Of a stretch of 64,000 nt of DNA, positions 1-11,550 are shown one piece after another. A program made the translations under genes and the position numbers. A model generated the notes under the pieces. That model was given only the letters and a program-made list of their open reading frames with translations. It made no database searches and was not told where the DNA came from. Numbering within the stretch: the stretch's first letter is position 1; each line of letters starts with the position of its first letter. The DNA is from Ricinus communis (Eukaryota; Streptophyta; Magnoliopsida; Malpighiales; Euphorbiaceae), in NCBI RefSeq assembly GCF_019578655.1, contig NC_063262.1, positions 18,235,582 through 18,299,581 on the forward strand. Reading direction: 5' to 3'.

Positions 1-2330
1 GAGTAGGATATTTTTACTAAAAATTATGTTGAAATTTGATTTCTCGAATGATTGGGTTTCTCTTATCATGAGATGTGTATCATCAGTCTCTTATTCTGTT
101 TTGCTGAATGGTCAGCCGAGCTCTAATTTTTATCCCTCTCGTGGACTCCGATAATCAAACCCCCTTTCTCCTTGTCTCTTTTTATTTTATGCAGAAGCTT
201 TCTCAGCCTTTATTAGCTAGGCAGAACAAGAAGGTACCCTTCATTATGTTAACATTTGCAAACGAGCCCCACTAATTTCCCACTTATTTTTTTATGGACG
301 ATAGCGTCATTTTTGGGTGAGCCAATGTTCAAGAGCTATTGACCATCAAAGGTATTATCCAAGATTATGCTACAGCTTCTGGCCAAAATATTAATTTTGA
401 TAAGTCAAAAATCTCTTTTAGTGATAATGTTTTGAAGACTACGCAGTGCCTTTTCCTCCTAAATGCAAGTCAGAAGAGTGTATAAACATGCCAAGTACCT
501 TGGCCTCCCTACAACTATTGGTCGCTCAAAAAAGGAAATATGCAATATGATTAAAGATTGGGCATCTAAAAAGCTTAAAAATTGGAAATCAAAATGTCTT
601 TCTTCGGCAGGTAAATTCATCCTCATTAAAGTTGGTTGCATAAGCCATACCCACATACATCATGAGTTGTTTCCTTCTCTCGTTAGAATTATGCAGGAAG
701 TTAATTATATTATTTCTAATTTTTGGTAGGGCCAAAAAGATTTAGAACATCGAATTCATTGATGCTCCTGGGAGATTCTTTTTCAATCTAAATTCAAAGG
801 TGGATTGGGGTTTTTGAGATTTCTCATGCTTTAGAAAAGCCATGTTTAATAAACAGCCTTGGTTCCTTCTCTATAATGATTCTTCTTTGTTGGCTAGAGT
901 CCTCAAAACTCGTTAGTTTCATAGAGCATCTTTTCTTCAAGCTACAATTGGTTATAATCTCAATTCTTCGTGGAGAAGTATTATGGTTTCAAAGGAAATT
1001 ATCACTCAAGGTATTCTTTAGAGGATTGGAAACGGGTCCTAAGTTAACATTTGTTTAGATACTTGGCTCCCTAATCAGGTTAACTTGCGAGTGCCAAATC
1101 TTCCTAGTAATGTTAATAATCTCGAATTAGTTCATTTTGATGTTGGATGACATGCCAGCTTGGAATGTAGAATTAATTAACTCCTTTTTCATTTTTGAAG
1201 TTACTGATGATATTTTAGCCATTCCTTTGTGTTATTGCAGTAGGCAAGACAAGTACTCTAGTATCATACCAAAAATGGGCATTATTCTATTAAAACAAGA
1301 TATCAGGTGGCGAAACAAGTTAAAGAAGATAGTGCTAATTTTGTGAATTCACAATCTTCGTCCAATTGGAGCTGGATTTGAAAACTCAAGGTTCCTCCTA
1401 AAGTCCATCTATCTATCTAGAAAATCTATTGTCGAATCCTCCCTAATAAGCTATCTTTTCTTAATAGAAGAGCGAATGTCGATCCAATTTGCCATAGATG
1501 TGGTTCAACAGCTGAAAATATTGTCCATGCTCTAAAAGACTATGAATGGTCCAAGCTTCTCTATTATTCAAGCTCATTGCGTCTTCATACTCAGAATAAT
1601 ATTGTTGTTGGTTCATTAATTGAATGAATTGAAAAGATTCGATATTGCCATTACCATGAGTAACTTTGATTATTTGTTATGCATCTCTAGTCTGTGTGGT
1701 TCTAAAAGAATATGGGATTATTCCAAGGAAAAATGATGGACTTCCAAGCATGTTATAGAGTGGCTCATGGTTGTTTATAAGAATTTAATGTAGCCTGTTC
1801 TCGTCCCTTTTGCTCTGCTCGTGCTCCTTGTGACCGTCCATGGAATCTTCCTAATGATTCTTTTTGGAAGTAAAACTTTCATGCCTCTATGGTGGACTAC
1901 TTTGGTACAGGCCTACGAGTTGTTCTTCGAAATTCATCAGGAAGAGTTACTGCTGCTGCTTCTAAGTTTTTAGACCATTATTTTTTTATTGTGTGTTGAA
2001 GCTCTTGCTTGTTAGGAATATATATCTCTTTACTGCTGCTACCCATAGTGCTAAGAACCTCATTGGTGAAATGGACTGTCATAAGTCGCATTCTAGCTTA
2101 TCCTCAAAAGTTGATTATCTCTTATACTTTGGGTCCATTCTAATCGGGTTTGTAAAGAAGCCAATAGTTTGTCTCATGGTTTAGCAAAAAATGCTTTTAG
2201 TATTTCTTGTAATAAAGTTGTTTTTTTCGGGCTCAGTCCCAAACCATCTGCTAGACATTGTTCTTTACGAGGGCTCACCTTTTTAGTTTTCTTATAAAGT
2301 TTATTTTTCTCTTAAAAAAATCACACTCCT
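1..2330 (+). mobile_element. Decayed non-LTR (LINE) retrotransposon, 3' half
   Basis: Plus-strand translation in shifting frames gives landmarks of a plant LINE ORF2 in the right order. At 463-729 is the reverse-transcriptase C-terminal part (KYLGLPTTIGRSKKE, then a stretch with WKSKCLSSAGK and KVGCI). Near 1494-1545 is a zinc-binding zf-RVT segment (CHRCGSTAENIVHALKD). From about 1815 to 2200 is an RNase H-like domain (WNLPNDSFWK, then LRNSSGRVTAA). The element ends near 2325 with a T-rich segment and a short A run, as LINE 3' ends do. Many stops and frameshifts interrupt it and the endonuclease and catalytic RT core are absent or lie upstream, so it is a dead 5'-truncated copy. Family identity is well supported; the exact ends are approximate. 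Confidence 0.82.
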
Positions 2331-4150
2331 TATTTAAATTGATTGAATAAAATTAAATTCAAAAAATTACTTTATAATATTGAAAATTGAACTTTTTTCA
2401 TTTCTTTATTTTAATTTTTTTTTAAATATCAAAATTAATAATTATTGCCTTTACTCCACTAACATCGTCGACTTTTCTAAATCAACATTAGCACTCTTGC
2501 CTTTAACTTCATTAGTCTTAGTCAAAATTTGAATTTATTTTGATCTTAAATAGAATTTATTGGCCTATTTATTAAAATAATGTAAATTAAACTCATTTGA
2601 CACCGAGCTAAGTTCAGGAGCACATTTGATCCTTTTTCTTACTAGTTAAGGCTTACTTCGATGATTTGAAATAAAACAAAGATCAGTTAAGGAGACATTA
2701 ATCGGCAAAGGAAACAACCAAATAAGAGAAAAGACTAAGTAGGTATACCTGAAGTCACCTTGCTCAACCCCTTATTGTTCGAGCGTTCAAACTCGGCAAA
2801 AAATTAAGATATAAGAGGGGAAACAGGAAGAGGAGCCCCTCTCTTTCTAACATTTAACAAATTTTTTCGATTCTTTAGGTCTTCCTTAAGAACTAATTTT
2901 GGTTGTTTCCTAGTAGGAGGCACATGCTACCTTCTCGAACAGTTGGTAAAATTGAAGGGATGAGAAACTAAGAAGTAACGATCTTGCTAATTATGTACAG
3001 AAGAGACGAGACCGTTTGACATCTTATGACCAAATCGGGCTCTAAGGTATACGAAGGCATACTCAGTTGCCGAGCAACGAAATAAAAAGATGAGAAAAGA
3101 TAAAGATTTAGAGCGAAATTAAAATTTTTATAAAATTGCTTGAAAGCAACAAGAAGACGAATAGAGCTGGGGTGTGATTGAGCAATGAGATGTTTGTGTT
3201 AAGGATGATTGCCACAATGAAAGGATCTAAAAGGCAACCTAAGACTGGCTTTTCAGTGCTCTTCATATAGCATTATATGATTAGCTTCAGGAGTACTATT
3301 ACCAAGAAAATATTCGGAGCACTCCTTAAGGACAAACTCAGACAGAATCCTATACCGAAGCTTAAGAAGATTAAGACACAGAAGATACAATTTAGAGGGA
3401 GAAAGATGGTGATCGTTTTCACTATTCTCAGGAGAAGTATAGGGGCTTTCAGCCTCCTCCTGGTTAGCAAAGGGCCCCTCTTGACCGACTGACTCAATAC
3501 TAGGATTTTGAGAATGAACTTGACTAAGCCCCTCTCTATTAATAGATTCAGGGTTTGCGAACACAGGCAATGGATTTTATGCATACTCCATAACTAAAGA
3601 ACACAAGAAAAGAAAAAAAAGTAAAGAAAAAAATAAAGGCAGCGAAAGATAAGTCAAACAAGTAAAATCACTTACTGGTAATATGGAAAAGTTCTGATAG
3701 ATTTTCAAAGGAATCTATTGCAGCATGAGTGCAAGACAAAACCACAGGAAGCAGAGAACGCAATAAGGGAAGAAAATGAAAAAGATTGCAAAATGTTGAA
3801 GAGGAAGAAAAAACGAGAGTTTATAACCTCTCTATAGTAATAGAAATATCCTTAAAATTAACAAAAGAACACTCTAGAATGCAAGGGAATAGCTGTCATT
3901 TACAAAGCAAGATAGGAAACAGTGCTCATAATGATGGAGATAATATATGAAACATCAGGAGGTATGTCAGGCGTCTCACCAGCCAAACGTTTAAAATTCA
4001 AAATTGTACAACCGAGCATACCTTTTGCTCGTGATCTGATCAAGCTTGAATAGATATCCTTAATCCCACTTGCTGAGAGGTATTAATCATACTACATGGT
4101 TGGAATGACTGAGCATGAGCAAACAGACTATAACAAGCATAAATACTCTA
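2331..4150. other. Unassigned intergenic DNA, possibly degraded LTR-element interior
   Basis: No gene is recognised. A 105-codon open frame on the minus strand (3253-3570) has low-complexity Ser/Glu/Pro-rich residues and no domain I recognise, and an alternative frame overlaps it. Since a Tat-like LTR lies directly to the right, the region may be the eroded interior of that element, but nothing in the translation proves it. Confidence 0.3.
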
Positions 4151-6115
4151 AGGCAAGAAGGAAAGACTAATGATAACTAAGCATTATATGCCAACCTATC
4201 ATATCCGAGAAAGATGGAGTTGACTAAGTTCATATTCAAGTACAATAAGGAGTCTTTAAATCTAGGTTATGGTCGGACCTAGTTGAATAATCCAACCCAA
4301 CAAAGGACTCTACTATATGACCAAGAAGACTAATTCTAATAGGGTTATAGCACCTTATTTTCATGGAAGTCCTACTCTTGTACGACTAGGAGACCTTTAG
4401 TCCTTATATAAAGGATTGCGATACAATATTTCAAGTATATGCTACCTACATACAATAACTATATTTTGTATCAGCTTAAACCTTTTGACTTAGCCATCAG
4501 AGTTAATGGTCAGACAATCTCATCTGGTGCTTTTGATGAACTATTTATGCAGCTATAATCTAAGGCAGTGAACCTATTAATGCAGACTAGCACTATGATG
4601 AGTATCAAGGTCGTATTCTCGGGAAAGGGTGAGCCTAAAACTACTCCAATGTCTTATGTTATCTAAATTTAACTAATAGTGAAGAAGTTACTAATCTATG
4701 ACCAGGTGCAAGCTAAATGATTAGCTAAATGCCAAGCAATCTGCAAAGGTTTAGTGAAACAATCAAGGAAAGAAAGCAAACCCAAGGGGGACCTAAGATA
4801 GTTGGATTTTAACAAAGGTAGAAATTATATTGATTACCAATTATTGATTATACGTGAGTGGATTCTAAATTGAATTTGAGTTCCCTCTCTAGAACACCAA
4901 ATTCCTAAGCCTAAGAACCTAAACGACGGAATCTCTTCCCAATGATTGATTTTAGATTAGCCTTAAGATTAATCCACTGCTATTAAGAGTTGTTAATTCT
5001 TAATCTAGCTAGTTAATTACCTTTATCTCTAAGTGATTATTAACCAGTTCTTGCTATTCAAAATTCTAATTACTAAATAAATTTCTCAATTACAGAAAGC
5101 AATCTAAAGAATATAATTCACAATGTCTCATGAATAATGCGATATCTTATTAATACTGAAAGCAAGAAGAATACAAGAGTTGATAATCAAAATCTTATAA
5201 ATATGAAGTGCAATCCAACAAACAAAGGAACCCCAATGGGTTCAGCAGCTCTAGCTACTCGTGCTAATGAATAAAACAAAATAAAGAACAAATGCAGAAG
5301 AGAAAATTAGAAACATGTACACCCTTCTTCTTCAAATCAGATGAACAGTTCTAAATCTTCAAATCTGAATAATGAACCTCGAATTGCCTCTTGAATGCCT
5401 CAAAATCTGCTCTTGATCTTTAATGTGATGCTTGAACTATTGAAATATGTCCTTTAATGTGTGAAATGGTCTACCAAAGTCGATCGTCGAAGTCTGGAAA
5501 GAAATGGTTCGCGTGCATATATGAGATCTAAGTTTAAAAACTCGAACCCCATAAAACAAATTGAAATAGCCTATATAAATGTCTCAGCATGGCCATGGTC
5601 AAGCCTGTGCTGGTCAGCACGGGCTGAGTCCAGGCCGTGCTCAGCCTCTGAGTCCCAAAATTAATCCCTTACTCCCTAACCGTGCCCTCGCTAGTGCTGA
5701 GCCACCATGGGCCATGTTGGAGACCGTGGTGGCCTCGAAAACCATGCCAAAAGGCCATATTTGAAGATCAAAGGCCAATGGTTTAGCATGGCCAGAGTCC
5801 AAGCCGTGCTCAACCTTGAAATGCGAGCCTTTGTCCAATTTTGATGAATTTCAGTCCGTATTTGCACGTATCGCCCCTCAAACACTGATAATGTTCATCA
5901 ATGATCACTTGAAACATGTAAGGAACCAAAACATAGGTGATTCTGGCATAAAACAAGATAAATATGCACAAAAATACAAGTAATTGGGCATATAAACATG
6001 TGTAACATAATGCATTTCAAGTATTTTGGAGCTCGGGTCAGACTTGAAGACCTTATTGATAACTTATCTCATTTGACCAAGTTATTTGTTATTAATATAA
6101 TTATTATTAAATATG
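4150..6115 (+). mobile_element. Tat/Retand-like gypsy LTR remnant split by a solo LTR
   Basis: The segment just before 4533 shows features common to plant Tat-type LTRs: a TATA-like box (TATATAAAGG near 4398) and downstream the words GACTTAGCCATCAGAGT and GGTCAGAC followed by CTGGTGC. The right-hand continuation resumes after 6019 with GGAGCTCGGGTCAGACTTGA, which reads as the next part of the same LTR. The outer limits at about 4150 and 6115 are estimates; no target duplication for this outer element was found. The family assignment rests on recall of these LTR words, so it is moderate. Confidence 0.45.
4534..6019 (-). mobile_element. Solo LTR of the Athila-like gypsy family
   Basis: This 1.49-kb block begins TGATG and ends TTCA and is collinear over its length with the LTR at 52614-54164. 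Shared landmarks are the left end (TTTATGCA, then CTAAGGCAGTGAACCT), the word GAGTATCAAGGTCGTAT, a GC-rich block of CACGG words, the TATA-like CCTATATA, and a right end with ACATGTGTA. No gag, pol, polypurine tract or primer site flanks it, so it is a solo LTR left by LTR-LTR recombination. Sense orientation is minus, inferred from the complete element. The target-site duplication is not clear; left flank is GCTTT and right flank AGTAT. Confidence 0.8.
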
Positions 6116-8950
6116 TAAGCCCGCATAATAGAGATTAAAATTCTAATATTGTGTCCTTGTTCTTTTATGTTTACTTGAATTAGAAACTTCTTACATATAT
6201 TTTATAAGATTTTTATTTATTCTATTTAGCCCTTGTACATTTATTTTTGCTTTATTAAGGACTATTGAGTCCTTAATCAAAGCAAAAAATAAAAGTATAA
6301 AAGTTCAATGATAAAGTTAAATTAAAGGGCTTAATAAAGTAAAACTGAAAATTCAATAGCTTAAATATGTACTTGCCAAGAAAAAAAGTTCCTATAGAAA
6401 AATGAAAAAACTCATAATTTTGGCCTATGAACTATTTATTTTTATTTTAATTAACCCCTAAATAATTAATTTATTTTATCGAGTCCTTAAACTATTATTT
6501 CAACTCATATTTAGAGCTTCTTTTGCCAGTCTTGAGTGCACGTTTGAAATGCACTTAATGGTGTTAAAATTAATTAATAATAATGAGAAAAGTCTTACAT
6601 GTTGGCTTGAAAGAAATGTTTTAAAAAGCTTGGAATAGATAATGTAAAGCTAAGATTTTGCCATTGAAGCTTTGAATACCTAAAATGTCTAATGACAAAG
6701 GTGATGAAGGGCAAAGAAATGGTGCAGGACTAAGAATCCACCACCAAGTGATGAAGGCCTAAGCAATCTACCATCGAACAATGTAGCCGGTATGCAGTTT
6801 GATAAATTAGCATGCTCAACCTTTATGATGACATTATTTATTGTGATTGTGGACATAGAGCAAGAATGTTTTTTTCAAGGACTTACTAGGGGAGGAAATT
6901 TTAGAGATGGCAATTTAGGATAACTTTGTGATGTGAAATAGTTAGATTTTGCAATTTTTTTGCCAATGATGATTTTGTTCTTGGATAGAGTGGGAGTTGT
7001 AAGTTCTTCAAATGGCATGATGAGTGATTGAGCTAGAGATTTTTAGCAATAGAATGAGCTTAGGCTATTAAACCTGCAACTTCAAAACCATGCAAACCTA
7101 TATATGCAAAACTAAAACTTTTAGATCAAACTTGAAATAGCTTTTTACTCAATAATCTAAATGGTTACTCAGTATTTTGACTTATACTTTATATCTGAAA
7201 TTTTATTGCGTAGGAATAATTAATATCAATAATCGTATTATTTATCGTAGGAATAGAAGTCTCTCTTTGCATTTTACTCATCAATTGTTTAAATATTTTA
7301 GTTACTTGTATAGGTTTATGTAACTCTTGTTTCTTTCCAACATCTTTTTGGAGTAGCAATTATCTCAATGTGCTCCAAAATTTTAATCAAGAAGCTTAAA
7401 ATCTTATTTATTATGAAAGATAATCACAAATCCTAAAATAAAAATCTTTCCATAAGAATTCTAACAGAACTATTAATTAAAAAAATATAAAAATAATACA
7501 TTGATAAACTTCTTATTTTGAATTTTTAACAACTGCATGTACAATGTTCATCAAAAGAAAAATCATTCATTGATAATAGAATTGTATCTTGAGCTTCCTT
7601 CATTATTCAAGTTTCGAATTGCGAAATAAGTTCAAAGTATAAACAGTTACATCCAAAATTTTGAATGATTTATATGAACTGCCACTAATTCCAAAAACAT
7701 TAGAAGCACATTTCTTGCCATGTTGAGTAAGTTATAGATCAAGTGCCTCTATAAATCATGTAAAATTTTTGTTGCATACTCTTATTCTTCTTTTCCATTT
7801 AATCAAGAAGGATAGTACATCGTACTTTGTTGCAGGTTCTTACTTCCTTTTTATGAAGAAAATGATGTTCCTTCAACAATTCTTTTTATTTTCCTAACGC
7901 TTTTTTACTAATGTTGATTGCAATTGTTTTACCAATATTTTCTCACCAATCTAGATAATCATCTCTATAAGAAATTACAGTAACAATGTTTTCTCTCTAA
8001 TCTAAATATTTAAATGAATTTGAAAATTTCTTAGTGCTACATTGGAGAAAAATGTTAAACATCTCGTCTTGATTTGTCTCAATTTTTGCCCCTATTAACA
8101 TATAATGCTTTTACACATGTAAAAAAATAACTTTAAAATATTAAGGACCTAAATAGTCCAAAATATGGCCATTGATCTTGATCAATTTGCGACAAGAAGG
8201 GTAGTTAATATTTTCCACGTTTGGATTTGCAGCTCTGGTGGGATCCCCTTGTATTAAATATTTCCCATGCACTAACTAGCACATAGCATCTCATGATGGC
8301 ATTTCAATTAAAGGGTTAGGATCATTCTGACTTTAATTTCCTTCCAGTTGTTTAGTCTCAAGATAAGGGAGATGTCCTCTCAAGTCTACTTTTTCTTTAT
8401 TTTTTCAATTATGCACTTTATTTAAATTTTTCTAATAATTTAAAGAAATCATGAGTTGCTTTAGATGTCATAATATTTTTAAGAAAAAAGAATTAATGTT
8501 TTTTATTTTTTTTCCTTGTAAAAGAAACCATAGGATTACTGAATATTTTGATTATAGAACAAAAATATCTATATGCCAATTGATTATTTTTTCAGTGTTA
8601 CTTAAAATAAAAATTCAGCTAAGACAAAAAAAAATTGATAAAAAGTCTATTTGCCCCGGGGGTCATCCAAATGATAAATTTAATATATATTTAAATATAT
8701 ATCAATTATTTATCCATCAATCCCAAATAAAAATACCGCTACTTGAAAATAATAGTTTGTGGACACGAGAAAAAATCATTTCAGAGTTCATGCAATTATG
8801 GAACTCCACAACCAATTTTTACTACAAATGTCACAATTATGCAGTTGAGAAAAGAAAGAACAAATGATATATTAATCTATCATAATATCATACAATCTGA
8901 AGAACCAAAATATGAAACATGGAGCACATGTTTAATGTGATACTTCTGAT
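6116..8950. other. AT-rich intergenic DNA, no gene seen
   Basis: Both strands are full of stops. The longest open frame, 138 codons at 8451-8867 plus, is Lys/Ile/Asn/Phe-rich as expected of a chance frame in AT-rich DNA and has no recognisable domain. The last part borders the 3' end of the XTH9-like gene and probably includes its 3' untranslated region and terminator. Confidence 0.5.
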
Positions 8951-9036
8951 TCACCTCCCCCCATCTTTTCACTTCTTTTTTTACAACCCTGGAAACCCGT
9001 CTCCGTAACCATTACACTACGTGGCATTACATAAAA

Positions 9037-11109
9037 CTAGTGGCGATGGTGCAGGCACTCGGCAGGGGTGGCAGGAAACCTTGCAGTGTCGGTGCAGTAG
9101 TCATAGATCATATGGTTAGCCTTAACCCACAAGAGCTGATGGTTCTGGTGCCAATTGAGCTCAGCCAATGTTGGTTCATCCCACCAGTACCTCTTCTCAC
9201 CATTACTGCTACATTTCTTAGCATTATCAGCTGCTGCCACTGTTACTGGGCACTCACATGCATCAATTTCAAAACCCTTGTAGGACGCAATGAATGGCGC
9301 ATGGGTCCAGTCGGTCTTGACACGGCCACCTTGTGTAGCCCAGTCATCTGCATTCCAGATTGAGCTATATACACCCATTGGTTGATCTTTAGGGAAAGGA
9401 ATTCCCTTGTTTTCCATATTGGTGTGCAATCTGATTGGAGTGTCATCCACTAGAAATCTGATTTAACAACAAAAGGTTTGAGCAAATTGTTAGAAAGTAA
9501 AAAACACACAACACATGAAATGCATATGTGAATTTCAATGAATTATTCTGCAATGCATTATTTATGTAGGAAGGGTAAATAGAAGAATGACTTGTCACAT
9601 CTTTCTCAAAACAATCAATAATTACAAGGACAAGAAGTGGGAATCATAGAGCTACTATCCACAAGGAGAGCATCAATTGTATGCATGTAGTGTACGGAAC
9701 AACTACATGCCAAAAGCCATAATCAGTAGTAAACAACTACATCTGTATACTTGGTTCCCATTTGCTCTTTGGCATGTATTATCCAAAATTTGATTATTTC
9801 TTCCCCTTCTTTTGTGGGTTTGGTTCACATTCAGTTGCTTTCCTTTTCAACTTTGTCATAGGACCAATAACACCAACTAGACACACAACAGTCACATGAG
9901 CAAGGGAATGATTATTATGATTGTTTGCTTTCCAGTTTTCACTGTCATGGCGGTAACAGTCAATTACACTAGCCTACCAAGCTAGCATTCACATTAACCA
10001 CAAGGCCAATTTTTGTCGCCAAATACTAAAAAATTTAGACATTTTACTAAGAATCCCATTAATCTTTTAACAATTTGGCTAATGAATATGCAAGCAAGTT
10101 AGCAAGTATCCATAAATACAAGTGATGATGACGGTGCTTACACAACTTGGTGCTGATTCCAGAGGATGGAGTAGGAGTGAAAGTCCTTAGTAGGGTCAAA
10201 CCAAAGGTTCAATCTTTGTTCCCTGTTACCTACGCCATTAACATACACATTGGTCTGAACCAGGTAAGGTTCACCTGTTGTGTTACCCAGGAACTCGAAG
10301 TCAAACTCATTGTGACTTGGACCGTCTGATGACATCTGATAATCAAAATCATAAAAACTTTAGTCCAAAACAATAGTATATGGTTCAATAATACAAAAGA
10401 GAGAAATAATTCTTTGTCAAGGTGGGGACTAAGTTAGTAAATGCAAAATAATTAAACTTTATGAGACTCACGAGTAGGTAGCTGCTGCTGCTAGTATTAT
10501 TAACACTAGCAGACTAGCTACCCATGAAAGCAAATAGAGCCAAACATGAAAACTTTTATGCAACAGGAGGGCATTATTATTTAAACAACTTGGACCCGGT
10601 TCATCAAGCAATCCAGCTAAGCTATAATCAATTCTATTAACATTAATCAAATTGGTTAGGAGTAACAACCAGCAGCATCATTATTACTAACAACGCACTT
10701 ACATAGAAGGCAGTCACAGTTCCAGCAGAATCACCCTCCACAAGCTTAATTTGTATGGTTACTTTCCCAAACATGTATTTGCTTTTAGATTGAAACCCAG
10801 CACCTGTCAAGTCAAATCATCATAAGACGACATACATAAAAGGAAATATAACAATAATCAAATACGCAGCATACATGAACTTAGTACTGTTACAGAAACA
10901 GAGCAGAACAGAGCAATGCATGTGGATCAAAGAGAAATAAAATGTTAATACATACCAGAATAGTTATCAAGCTTGAGCTTAAGAAGTTCTCCTTCATAGA
11001 TGAAGTGATCAAGAGCCCATGATGCTTGATAGAGCTCATCAAATTTAGCTGAGTTAACTGAACCAGCAAGCACGACTAGACCCACCAACAATACAATAAT
11101 AGCAGACAT
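9037..11109 (-). CDS. XTH9: Xyloglucan endotransglucosylase/hydrolase, XTH9-like, 4 exons
   Basis: Secreted GH16 enzyme that cuts and rejoins xyloglucan in the cell wall during growth. Exons on the minus strand: 11109-10956, 10803-10703, 10335-10142, 9457-9037. All introns are GT..AG and the frame closes at 289 residues, the usual XTH length. Residues 1-20 are a signal peptide. Residues 93-103 read [11 protein letters not shown]: nucleophile Glu95, helper Asp97 and acid/base Glu99, with an N-glycosylation sequon (NTT) at 103, as is normal next to the XTH active site. The Asn/Phe variant of the usual HDEIDFEFLG, plus [10 protein letters not shown] and the HHRH C-terminus, points to the XTH9 subgroup rather than a generic XTH. 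C-terminal cysteines fit the XET_C domain. The start at 11109 is chosen because it opens directly on the signal peptide; an in-frame ATG at 11286 adds 59 residues that read as translated CT-rich leader. No defect was seen. Confidence 0.95.
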
Positions 11110-11191
11110 TTCCTTTTTCACTAATTTTAAAACCAAAACTACAGAGAGAGAAACCGATGATTGTTTAAAGAGAGGGAGACAGACAGAGAAC

Positions 11192-11216
11192 GAGAGAGAG
11201 AGAGAGAGAGAGAGGG
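11192..11216. repeat. (GA)n microsatellite in the XTH9 leader
   Basis: An almost pure GA run on plus, so CT on the transcribed strand, about 85 bases upstream of the XTH9 start codon. CT-rich leaders are common in plant genes; this one could vary in length between individuals. Confidence 0.9.
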
Positions 11217-11273
11217 GAGAAGCTTCTTCACTGAATGCTTCACTGAGAGTGAAGAAGAAGAAACCCTTGGTCC

Positions 11274-11550
11274 TTCTTATAGCCAATTCCTTTGGCTTCC
11301 TCTATAAGACCCCCAGCCACGTCATTTAATATTTTGTTATTTTTATGCCAAATCATTTGCCACGTAGGATTACAAAGAATAAAAATCGAATATAACTGGA
11401 CAGAGATAAGGATTAAAAATGTAGCCGTTACTGTTGCCCCCACTTAGCTGGCTAAAGCTGGTCACTGTTGTGAAGGGCACTTGGCACGACATGCCTCCCA
11501 TTCAAAAGGATTATTTCGCAGATCTCAGCCAGTCGTATTCAGCCACGTGG
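11274..11550 (-). promoter_or_regulatory. Probable XTH9 promoter with ACGT-core elements
   Basis: On the minus strand a TATA-like GGCTATAAGAAG lies near 11274-11285 and another TATA-like word (CTTATAGAGG) near 11310. Further upstream are three ACGT-core sites: CCACGTCA at 11317-11324, GCCACGTAGG at 11359-11368 and a perfect G-box palindrome CCACGTGG at 11543-11550. Such sites bind bZIP and bHLH factors in plants. Function here is inferred from position only. Confidence 0.5.

Noticed and set aside
3253..3584. Minus-strand frames of 103-105 codons
   Set aside because: Two overlapping frames of similar length, low-complexity residues, no domain; possibly retroelement interior, not a host gene.
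8451..8867. 138-codon plus-strand open frame
   Set aside because: Composition is that of translated AT-rich DNA (Lys, Ile, Asn, Phe), no domain, no promoter or splice context; probably chance.
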